Of a stretch of DNA of 5,045 nucleotides, positions 1 through 4,650 are shown piece by piece; the first letter of the stretch is position 1; every line of letters starts with the position of its first letter. Under the pieces are notes generated by a model. That model was not told where the DNA came from. It saw nothing but the letters and a program-made list of their open reading frames with translations, and did not search any database. Position numbers and translations under genes: made by a program. Location of the stretch: the NCBI GenBank assembly GCA_903970565.1, contig CAJCJE010000968.1, positions 1 to 5,045 on the forward strand, read 5' to 3'. The DNA comes from Candidatus Melainabacteria bacterium. Lineage in GTDB: Bacteria; Actinomycetota; Actinomycetes; Mycobacteriales; Pseudonocardiaceae.

Positions 1-521
1 TGCTGCGCAACCGGGTCCGGGGCTGGAACGAACCGAGCCAGGACCCGGTGGTGGACGCCAACTGGGCGCTGACCGAAATCGCCCTGCGCCATCCGGACGT
101 GCCGATCGTGCTCGTCGGGCACTCGATGGGCGGACGGGCGGCACTGCGGGTGGCGGGATGGCCGACGGTGGTCGCGGTCTGCGCGCTCGCGCCGTGGCTG
201 GCCGCCGGCGAGGAGGTCGACCAGTTGGCCGGGCGCAGCCTGCTCATCGCGCACGGCGACCGGGACCGCTGGACCGACCCACGACAGTCCTTCGACTACG
301 CCTGCCGGGCACGGCGCCACGCCAGTCAGGTCTGCCGGTTCGAGGTGTCCGGCGCCGGACACGCGATGCTGCGTCGCGCGGCCGACTGGACCGCGCTGAC
401 CACCGGCTTCGTCGCGGGGGCACTGGGCCTGCGCGAACAACTGCCGGTGGTCACCGAAGCCATGCACGCGCCGGCGCCGGAGGGCCTGCGCAGCCCACTG
501 CCCAGCGGCCTGGCCAGCTAG
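1..521 (+). CDS. alpha/beta-fold hydrolase, C-terminal part (start lies left of the window)
   Basis: The reading frame is open from the left edge (first full codon at position 3) and ends with TAG at 519-521, so 172 residues are visible. A GTG at 48 is unlikely to be the true start because conserved-looking sequence (LRNRVRGWNEP) precedes it in frame. Numbering from the first visible codon, the nucleophile elbow GHSMGG places the catalytic Ser at residue 41. The motif AHGDRDRWTDP at 83-93 supplies the acid, most likely Asp88, and GAGHAML supplies His120. This is the Ser-Asp-His order expected for the fold. The part before the elbow, with the oxyanion strand, is missing from the window. The protein is probably a soluble cytoplasmic serine hydrolase; the substrate cannot be read from the sequence. 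The tail after about residue 145 is Pro/Ala/Ser-rich and ends inside an 18-bp tandem repeat. The fold is a confident call; any specific esterase or lipase name is not. Confidence 0.9.
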   Translation, partial: LRNRVRGWNEPSQDPVVDANWALTEIALRHPDVPIVLVGHSMGGRAALRVAGWPTVVAVCALAPWLAAGEEVDQLAGRSLLIAHGDRDRWTDPRQSFDYACRARRHASQVCRFEVSGAGHAMLRRAADWTALTTGFVAGALGLREQLPVVTEAMHAPAPEGLRSPLPSGLAS

Positions 522-575
522 TCCGGCCTGGCCAGCTGGTCCGCTCCGGCCAGCTGGTCCGGTCCGGCCGTCTAG
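504..575 (+). repeat. four-copy 18-bp tandem repeat spanning the hydrolase stop codon
   Basis: In codon phase with the hydrolase, four degenerate 18-bp units occupy 504-521, 522-539, 540-557 and 558-575. The common core is GGCCTGGCCAGCT followed by A/GG. The units would encode SGLAS-stop, SGLASW, SAPASW and SGPAV-stop. The sixth codon is TAG in the first and last units and TGG in the two middle ones. The hydrolase therefore stops in unit 1, and a single A-to-G difference at 520 would extend it by 18 residues to the TAG at 573-575. The array lies between two convergent genes. Confidence 0.85.
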
Positions 576-588
576 TCCACAGTGGACT
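574..588. promoter_or_regulatory. 15-bp palindrome between convergent genes (possible bidirectional terminator or binding site)
   Basis: AGTCCAC (574-580), a single central A (581) and GTGGACT (582-588) form perfect 7-bp arms. It lies in the 82-bp gap between the hydrolase stop and the stop of the DJ-1/PfpI gene. A 4-bp GC hairpin with a GTG loop follows at 590-600. There is no T-tract on either side, so classical intrinsic termination is not clearly supported; a protein-binding site is equally possible. Confidence 0.35.
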
Positions 589-603
589 TCGGGGTGCCCG
601 GCG

Positions 604-1167
604 TCATTCCACCGGGGCGACCTTGCGCAGGTGCGCGACGAACGCGCGCATCCAACTCGGATGATCCGGCCACGCCCGGCCGGTGAACAACTGGCCGTCC
701 ACCACGGCGGCGTCGTCCACGAACTCACCACCGGCCGCCTCGATGTCGGGAGCCAGCGCGGGATACGCGGCCGATCGCCGGCCCTTGAGCGTGCCGGCGG
801 CGGCGAGCAGCAGCGGACCGTGGCACAGCGCGGCGACGGGTGCGTCGTTGGTCATGAAGTACCGGATGATCCGCTGCGCGTCCGGATCGTTGCGAAGGTA
901 TTCCGGTGCCCGGCCGCCCGGCACCACGGCGGCGACGTAGTCGGCCGGATCGACGTCGGCGAAGGCGAGGTCGGCCTGCCAGCCGTGGCCGAGTTTCTCG
1001 GTGTAGGTGTCGAAACCGTCCACGAAATCGTGCACGACGAACTGTAGTTTCTTGGCCGTCGGCGCACTGATGTGCACCTCGTAGCCCTCCTCCTGCAATC
1101 GCTGGTAGGGGTAGAAAACCTCAAGGGTTTCCGCTGCGTCACCGGTGAGAATGAGAACCTTGGGCAT
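604..1167 (-). CDS. DJ-1/PfpI-family protein (class I glutamine amidotransferase-like fold)
   Basis: The product has 187 residues, the full size for a single-domain PfpI-like protein. The N-terminal strand KVLILTGD is followed by AETLEVFYPYQRL, where Glu16 occupies the place of the conserved Glu of DJ-1 (its Glu18). PGGRAPEYLR at 83-92 is a typical family motif. The nucleophile elbow ALCHGPLLL gives Cys115-His116. C-terminal pieces (AYPALAPDIEAAGG, VDGQLFTGR and WMRAFV) match the layout of archaeal PfpI. Members of the family act as proteases, glyoxalases, deglycases or stress chaperones, and the sequence does not decide among them. The protein is cytoplasmic, with no signal peptide or membrane segment. 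ATG at 1165-1167 is preceded by GGAGG (complement of 1174-1178) with a 6-nt spacer, which fixes the start. The gene is divergent from alkB and convergent with the hydrolase, so it is probably a single-gene unit. A link to alkane metabolism is not shown. Confidence 0.92.
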   Translation of the reverse strand: MPKVLILTGDAAETLEVFYPYQRLQEEGYEVHISAPTAKKLQFVVHDFVDGFDTYTEKLGHGWQADLAFADVDPADYVAAVVPGGRAPEYLRNDPDAQRIIRYFMTNDAPVAALCHGPLLLAAAGTLKGRRSAAYPALAPDIEAAGGEFVDDAAVVDGQLFTGRAWPDHPSWMRAFVAHLRKVAPVE

Positions 1168-1218
1168 ACTTCGCCTCCGACGTCTCGACGATGAGGACCA
1201 CAGGACCGGCGACTGTCG

Positions 1219-1247
1219 ACGCTAGTCCACCACGCAGGTCTCGTCAC
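1219..1247 (-). promoter_or_regulatory. candidate promoter for the DJ-1/PfpI gene
   Basis: Reading the minus strand, GTGACG (complement of 1242-1247; four matches to TTGACA) is followed after 17 nt by TAGCGT (complement of 1219-1224; it fits TAnnnT). Transcription would start near 1212, giving a leader of about 45 nt before the ATG at 1167. This is a consensus match by eye only. No other pair with good spacing was found on this side of the intergenic region. Confidence 0.3.
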
Positions 1248-1298
1248 CACGGTTGCCGACCGGCCGGAGCCGGACAACTCCTCGCGAGCGACGGCCGC

Positions 1299-1314
1299 GT
1301 TACCGAAATGTAAC
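1299..1314. promoter_or_regulatory. inverted repeat GTTAC-N6-GTAAC upstream of alkB (candidate operator)
   Basis: Perfect 5-bp arms, GTTAC (1299-1303) and GTAAC (1310-1314), are separated by CGAAAT. The size and symmetry suit a dimeric helix-turn-helix regulator. It shares the TTAC/GTAA core with the larger inverted repeat at 1346-1372. The two centres are 52.5 bp apart, close to five turns of B-DNA. The TetR-family gene downstream of alkB is the obvious candidate to bind here (inference). Confidence 0.4.
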
Positions 1315-1345
1315 CAATTGCGCACGACTCAGGCTTGCCTTCGCG

Positions 1346-1372
1346 CTTTACATCATGGACTGTCTTGTAAAG
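1346..1372. promoter_or_regulatory. 27-bp inverted repeat CTTTACA-N13-TGTAAAG at the alkB promoter (candidate TetR operator)
   Basis: Perfect 7-bp arms, CTTTACA (1346-1352) and TGTAAAG (1366-1372), flank a 13-bp centre. The right arm ends 46 bp before the preferred alkB start at 1419. The element is AT-rich against a GC-rich background. It lies where the alkB core promoter is expected, just after a -35-like TTGCCT at 1335-1340. I cannot assign a convincing -10 hexamer. The span fits binding sites of TetR-family dimers, which often repress by covering the promoter. Assignment to the linked TetR protein is inference. Confidence 0.5.
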
Positions 1373-1407
1373 AAGACCGACACCACAAGGGTCGATGTCA
1401 ACTATGC

Positions 1408-1415
1408 GAGGTGGG
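1408..1415 (+). promoter_or_regulatory. Shine-Dalgarno sequence that favours the 1419 start of alkB
   Basis: GAGG at 1408-1411, within GAGGTGGG, lies 7 nt before ATG 1419, a near-ideal spacing. The earlier in-frame ATG at 1395 has only AAGGG at 1387-1391 with a 3-nt gap, and the ATG at 1404 has none. This supports the 404-residue form over a 412-residue form. Confidence 0.65.
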
Positions 1416-1418
1416 CAG

Positions 1419-2633
1419 ATGCGCGACGGGTCCTTGTCCGGGCAGGCGACGATCACCACGGACGAACGTCCCGACTGGCGGGACGGCAAGCGCTATCTCT
1501 GGCTGCTCGGCGCGGTCGTGCCGCTGTTGCTGTTCGCAGGCTGGGGACTGGTGAATCTCACCGGTCTCGGGGTGTTCTGGTGGATGGGCCCGATCTTCGT
1601 CTACGTGGTGATCCCGACCCTGGACCGGTTCTTCGGCGAAGATCCCAGCAATCCGCCGGAGGAGATCGTCGCCTGGCTGGACAAGGACAAGTACTACCGC
1701 TTCGTCACCTATGCCTTCCTGCCGCTCCAGTACATCGCCCTGTTCACCGATTTCTGGCTGATGACCCGGCACGGCGGCCTTGCGGTCCTCGACCGGCTCG
1801 GGATCGCGGTGACGCTGGGGTCGCTCAACGGGATCGCGATCAACACCGCGCACGAGATGGGACACAAGAAGGAGCACCTGGAACGCTGGTTCGCGCGCAT
1901 CGCGCTGGCGCCCAGCGGCTACGGACACTTCTTCATCGAGCACAACCGGGGCCACCACGTCCGCGTCGCCACCCCCGAGGACCCGGCGTCGAGCCGGCTG
2001 GGCGAGTCGTTCTGGGCGTTCTGGCCGCGTACGGTCGCCGGCAGCGCGCGCAACTCCTGGCGGTTGGAGCAGCGGCGGCTGCGCCGGCTGGGCAAGCACA
2101 CCTTCAGCCCGCGCAACGACGTGCTCAACGCCTGGGCGATGACGGTGGTGCTGTGGGCGGCGCTGATCGTGGCGTTCGGGGTGGGCATCGTGCCGTACCT
2201 GCTGGTGCAGGCGGTGTTCGCGTTCAGCCTGCTGGAAGCGGTGAACTACCTCGAACACTACGGACTGCGGCGCGAGGAACTGCCCAACGGCCGCTTTGAG
2301 CGGGTCAGTCCCCGGCACAGCTGGAACAACAACCGCATCGTCACCAACCTGTTCCTCTACCAGCTCCAGCGGCACAGCGACCACCACGCCAACCCGACCC
2401 GGCGCTACCAGGCGCTGCGGCACTTCGAGGAGTCGCCGCAGCTGCCCAGCGGCTATGCGTCGATGATCGTGTTGGCCTACTTCCCCCCGCTGTGGCGTCG
2501 GGTGATGGACAAGCGGGTGATCGCGCACTACGACGGCGACCTGCGCCGCGCCAACATCCAGCCGCGCAAACGAGCCGCGATCCTCGCCCGCTACGGCACG
2601 CCGAGCGCGGCGGACACGGCCGACGCGGCCTGA
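1419..2633 (+). CDS. alkB: alkane 1-monooxygenase (AlkB, membrane non-haem di-iron)
   Basis: The enzyme hydroxylates the terminal carbon of n-alkanes using O2 and electrons from rubredoxin, in the cytoplasmic membrane. The product has 404 residues from ATG 1419, the usual AlkB size. All four hallmark motifs are present: HEMGHK (145-150), EHNRGHH (174-180), NYLEHYGL (276-283) and LQRHSDHHA (316-324). Together they supply the His ligands of the di-iron site. GEDPSNPPEE (73-82), PHHSW-like PRHSWNNN (298-305) and NPTRRYQ (325-331) are further family blocks. Hydrophobic segments are near residues 27-47, 52-67, 96-114, 128-142, 238-258 and 258-275, as expected for a six-helix membrane protein. Val61 aligns with the chain-length residue Trp55 of Pseudomonas putida GPo1 AlkB. 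The gene starts the cluster alkB-rubredoxin-tetR; 64 nt separate it from the rubredoxin gene. It is probably repressed through the inverted repeats upstream. A start at 1395 (412 residues) is possible but has a poorer ribosome site. Confidence 0.97.
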   Translation: MRDGSLSGQATITTDERPDWRDGKRYLWLLGAVVPLLLFAGWGLVNLTGLGVFWWMGPIFVYVVIPTLDRFFGEDPSNPPEEIVAWLDKDKYYRFVTYAFLPLQYIALFTDFWLMTRHGGLAVLDRLGIAVTLGSLNGIAINTAHEMGHKKEHLERWFARIALAPSGYGHFFIEHNRGHHVRVATPEDPASSRLGESFWAFWPRTVAGSARNSWRLEQRRLRRLGKHTFSPRNDVLNAWAMTVVLWAALIVAFGVGIVPYLLVQAVFAFSLLEAVNYLEHYGLRREELPNGRFERVSPRHSWNNNRIVTNLFLYQLQRHSDHHANPTRRYQALRHFEESPQLPSGYASMIVLAYFPPLWRRVMDKRVIAHYDGDLRRANIQPRKRAAILARYGTPSAADTADAA

Positions 2634-2697
2634 CGATGATGGCTAGCATGGGTTTCGGGCCGGTGGCAACCGGATCGCCGAGGGTGGGAGAGGTGAC

Positions 2698-2931
2698 GTG
2701 AGCAGGTTTCGCTGCGAGGTCTGCGACTACGTCTACGACGAGGACCGAGGCGAGCCGCGCGAGGGATTCCCCGCTGGCACGCACTGGTCGGAGGTGCCCG
2801 ATGACTGGTGTTGTCCGGACTGCGGCGTCCGCGAGAAGGTCGACTTCCTCGCCGAAACCGGCGGCCCGGCGGGCGGCAGCGACGCGGCGCACGCCGGCAA
2901 CGAATCCGGCGGTGGCTCGAAAAATGGCTGA
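2698..2931 (+). CDS. rubredoxin, AlkG1-like, electron-transfer partner candidate for AlkB
   Basis: A 77-residue protein starts with GTG 2698 behind GGAGAGG (2687-2693). The iron site is complete: C6-x2-C9 and C39-x2-C42, with the conserved aromatic and acidic core (DYVYDE at 10-15, GFPAGTHW at 23-30, PDDW at 34-37). Rubredoxin carries one electron at a time from a rubredoxin reductase to AlkB. After the second cysteine pair the sequence is CGVREKVDF, one residue longer than the CGxxKxDF of AlkG2-type proteins and containing an Arg. That insertion is the published mark of AlkG1-type rubredoxins, which failed to replace AlkG2 in alkane hydroxylation tests. Cys38 is an extra cysteine beside the ligand Cys39. 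Residues 54-77 form a Gly/Ser/Ala-rich tail beyond the normal domain of about 55 residues. Its stop overlaps the tetR start by 8 nt, so the two are probably co-transcribed and translationally coupled. Confidence 0.95.
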   Translation: MSRFRCEVCDYVYDEDRGEPREGFPAGTHWSEVPDDWCCPDCGVREKVDFLAETGGPAGGSDAAHAGNESGGGSKNG

Positions 2932-3547
2932 GGTGGCTGAGGTGGCTGAGGTGGCGACCGCCGCGGTGCGGTACCCGGAGGCCGCGCGCGGCCTGCTGCG
3001 CGACACGATCATCGCGGCCGTCGACCGGCTGGCCCGCTCCCGTGGCTGGGCCGCGACCACCATGTCGCAGGTCGCGGAGACCGCCGGGGTGAGCCGGCAG
3101 ACCGTCTACAACGAGTTCGGCTCCCGGCAGGCGCTGGTCGAGGCGTATGTGACCAGGGAGATCGAGAACCTGGTCGGCGAGGTCGAGGACGCAGTCCGCG
3201 CGAACGCCGACGATCCCGGTCTCGCCGTGCAGGTCGCGTTCGGGCTGTTTCTGAAGCTGGCCTCGGACGAACCGGTGATCCGGATCATCGTCGCCGACGC
3301 CGAGGACGGCTCCCTGATGCGGTTGCTGACCAATCTCGGCTGCTCGGTCGCGGACGACCGGATCGCCCGGCTGATCGTGGAGGTCTGGCCGCAGGTGGGC
3401 CGGCCGGACGCCGAACCGGTCGCGGATTCACTGGTGCGGCTGGCGATCAGCCACTCCATCGCACCCACCTCGGACACCGAGACCACCACCCGCAACGTGA
3501 CCCGCCTGGTCCGGCCGTTGATCGCGGAGGTCCTCGGCCTGGACTGA
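2924..3547 (+). CDS. TetR/AcrR-family transcriptional regulator, likely of the alk cluster
   Basis: From ATG 2924 the product has 207 residues, typical for the family. The N-terminal DNA-binding domain is clear: the first helix (residues 24-40, RDTIIAAVDRLARSRG), then TTMSQVAETAGVSRQTVYNEFGSRQALVEAYV (45-76), with the helix-turn-helix at about 48-67. The remaining 130 residues are the divergent ligand-binding and dimerisation domain, so the ligand cannot be named. The ATG overlaps the rubredoxin stop by 8 nt and has only a weak upstream GGTGG. GTG codons at 2942 and 2951, each 8 nt behind a GAGG supplied by the AEV repeat, are alternative starts that would drop 6 or 9 residues. TetR genes (AlkU/AlkX types) commonly end actinobacterial alkB-rubredoxin operons and repress them, so autoregulation of this cluster is inferred. 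The frame remains open upstream to 2801, but that part lies inside the rubredoxin gene. Confidence 0.93.
   Translation: MAEVAEVAEVATAAVRYPEAARGLLRDTIIAAVDRLARSRGWAATTMSQVAETAGVSRQTVYNEFGSRQALVEAYVTREIENLVGEVEDAVRANADDPGLAVQVAFGLFLKLASDEPVIRIIVADAEDGSLMRLLTNLGCSVADDRIARLIVEVWPQVGRPDAEPVADSLVRLAISHSIAPTSDTETTTRNVTRLVRPLIAEVLGLD
2927..2953 (+). repeat. three perfect copies of the 9-bp unit GCTGAGGTG at the rubredoxin/tetR junction
   Basis: Units lie at 2927-2935, 2936-2944 and 2945-2953. In the tetR frame they encode AEV-AEV-AEV directly after the start Met. In the rubredoxin frame each unit carries a TGA (2929, 2938, 2947), so the first is the rubredoxin stop. Each unit also contains a Shine-Dalgarno-like GAGGTG. 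Copy-number change in steps of 9 would keep both frames. Confidence 0.9.
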
Positions 3548-3558
3548 CCTCCGCGCAG

Positions 3559-3595
3559 ATCCGCCCGGCCGGTGGACTCAGCTGCCGGGCCGGAT
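3559..3595. terminator. stem-loop between convergent tetR and response-regulator genes
   Basis: ATCCGCCCGGC (3559-3569) pairs with GCCGGGCCGGAT (3584-3595) around a 14-nt loop, with one bulged base: an 11-bp GC-rich stem. It starts 12 nt after the tetR stop and overlaps the last codons of the leftward response regulator. The position fits a shared bidirectional terminator. There is no T-tract, as is common in high-GC actinobacteria, so this is a moderate call. Confidence 0.45.
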
Positions 3596-4255
3596 GGCGG
3601 CGCCGTCCTGGGTGCGCGCCGTCTGGTTGTTGAGCGCGTAGCGGACCGCGTCCGCGCGGGAGTGGAAGTCGGCCTTGGCGAAGAGGTTGTTGATGTGGGT
3701 CTTCACCGTCGCCTCGCTGATCACCAGTCGCGCGGCGATCTCCGGGTTGCGCAGCCCCTCGCCGATGAGGCCGAGGATCTCCTGTTCCCGCGCGGTCAGC
3801 GCCAACTCGGGCGCCGACTCGGCCTTCGGGGTGGAGCGGCTGGCCAGGGCGAGCAGCCTGGTCTGGACCTCCGGGGAGAGCACGGTCTGGCCCTGGTTGG
3901 CGCTGCGCACGGCCTGAAGGATGGTCGCCCGGTCGGCCTCCTTGGTCAGGTAGCCGCTGGCGCCGGCCTGCAACGCGGCCAGGATCGACTCGTCGTCCTC
4001 GAAGGTCGTCAGCACCAGCACCGTGACCTCCGGATGCTCCGTCCTGATCCGGCCGGTCGCCGCGACACCGTCGAGCACCGGCATGTTCAGGTCCATCAGC
4101 ACCACGTCGGGCCTGGCCTGCTCGACCGCGTCGAGGGCCTGGGCTCCGTTGGTCGCGGTGGCGACCACGTCGACGTCCTCGGCGAGGTCGAGCATGACCG
4201 CGAGGGCTTCCCGGATGGTCGCCTGATCGTCGACAACCACCAGCCGGATACTCAC
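3578..4255 (-). CDS. NarL/FixJ-family two-component response regulator
   Basis: The 225-residue product has the full two-domain layout. The receiver domain (about 3-120) has the acidic pair Asp9-Asp10, the phospho-acceptor Asp55 in VVLMDLNMP, the conserved Thr83 in VLTTF and Lys105 in GYLTKEA. A linker of roughly 25 residues leads to a LuxR-type helix-turn-helix (153-208: LTAREQEILGLI, GLRNPEIAARL, ISEATVKTHINNLFAK). Phosphorylation by a sensor kinase would promote dimerisation and DNA binding. The start is GTG at 4253-4255, behind GGAGG (complement of 4262-4266) with a 6-nt spacer. No histidine kinase is adjacent: downstream is the convergent tetR gene and upstream is a small acidic protein gene 119 nt away on the same strand. 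The partner kinase must be outside the window. The target genes cannot be inferred. Confidence 0.95.
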   Translation of the reverse strand: MSIRLVVVDDQATIREALAVMLDLAEDVDVVATATNGAQALDAVEQARPDVVLMDLNMPVLDGVAATGRIRTEHPEVTVLVLTTFEDDESILAALQAGASGYLTKEADRATILQAVRSANQGQTVLSPEVQTRLLALASRSTPKAESAPELALTAREQEILGLIGEGLRNPEIAARLVISEATVKTHINNLFAKADFHSRADAVRYALNNQTARTQDGAAIRPGS

Positions 4256-4374
4256 CCGAAACCTCCCGGTCGACCTGCGCCTCCGCCGCCGGTGAACCGG
4301 CTGCGGGCACTACCGTAGGCGCGGCGGCCACGGTGATCAGACCGGCCCCCGCGACAGCGGCCTAACAGGTAGTT
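4256..4374. other. 119-bp spacer upstream of the response regulator gene
   Basis: No gene is seen. It contains a 14-bp palindrome, GCCGGT-GA-ACCGGC (4288-4301), about 33 bp before the response-regulator start and 21 bp upstream of its Shine-Dalgarno. This could be an operator or simply GC-rich chance symmetry. No convincing minus-strand -35/-10 pair was found, so the regulator may be read from a promoter upstream of the small gene as well. Confidence 0.35.
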
Positions 4375-4629
4375 CTACGGCTGCACGAGGAGTTCGTAGG
4401 CGTCGTCGCCGACCCAGATGCGCAGTCCCTCGGCGTCCTCGGTGATCGCGCCGTCCTCTTCCTCGCCGAGTTCGCGGGACGCGCCGAGGGCGAGTTCACT
4501 CAGCCCGATCCTGCCCTCGCCGAGATCCTTCGGGCGGTACTCCGAGGCCAGCCACGCGGTCCGGCTCTCGGTCGCCAACAGTCGGGCGTTCTCCGCACCG
4601 ACCTCGGCGACGTAGTTCCGTTCCCACAT
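4375..4629 (-). CDS. small acidic protein of unknown function
   Basis: I do not recognise a family. From ATG 4629 the product has 84 residues with 19 Asp/Glu against 8 Lys/Arg, net charge about -11. There are no Cys residues, signal peptide or membrane segment. Residues 1-30 could be helical (MWERNYVAEVGAENARLL). An acidic patch ELGEEEDG lies at 53-60, and the C-terminus (GLRIWVGDDAYELLVQP) looks like a beta hairpin. The ATG is preceded by GGAG (complement of 4636-4639) with a 6-nt spacer. An in-frame TTG at 4665 would add 12 residues but has no ribosome site and lies in the loop of the inverted repeat at 4651-4682, so the shorter form is preferred. High G/C at third codon positions supports a real gene. 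It is upstream of the response regulator on the same strand, so shared transcription is possible. Confidence 0.7.
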   Translation of the reverse strand: MWERNYVAEVGAENARLLATESRTAWLASEYRPKDLGEGRIGLSELALGASRELGEEEDGAITEDAEGLRIWVGDDAYELLVQP

Positions 4630-4635
4630 CAGAGT

Positions 4636-4641
4636 CTCCTC
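4636..4641 (-). promoter_or_regulatory. Shine-Dalgarno sequence that sets the small-gene start at 4629
   Basis: The minus strand reads GAGGAG (complement of 4636-4641) 6 nt before ATG 4629. This decides against the upstream TTG at 4665. The distal edge of the 12-bp inverted repeat lies only 9 nt further upstream (4642-4650). Confidence 0.65.
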
Positions 4642-4650
4642 GCCGGGCTG

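Noticed and set aside
158..664. 168-residue rightward open frame overlapping the hydrolase and the repeat array
   Set aside because: It is Arg/Pro-rich out-of-frame translation of high-GC DNA; the hydrolase frame has the catalytic motifs, and the DJ-1 gene covers the other end.
1281..1288. CTCGCGAG palindrome, also at 4833-4840
   Set aside because: An 8-bp GC-rich palindrome appearing twice in a 5-kb high-GC window, once inside a coding region, is not notable.
1253..2299. Long rightward open frame (348 residues) over alkB
   Set aside because: It is out of frame with alkB, rich in Arg/Ala/Gly with no motifs, and covers the operator region; the alkB frame has all four His motifs.
1398..2528. 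376-residue leftward open frame antisense to alkB
   Set aside because: It is a typical antisense shadow of a high-GC gene (His/Arg/Val/Gln-rich), with no recognisable domain.
2660..2673. Small hairpin CCGGT-GGCA-ACCGG between alkB and the rubredoxin gene
   Set aside because: The stem is only 5 bp with no T-tract and no sign of a terminator or riboswitch; too weak to annotate as functional.
3447..4331. 294-residue leftward open frame overlapping the response regulator and the tetR end
   Set aside because: It is an out-of-frame shadow of the response regulator with low-complexity Gly/Arg/Pro content; the other frame has a complete receiver and helix-turn-helix domain.
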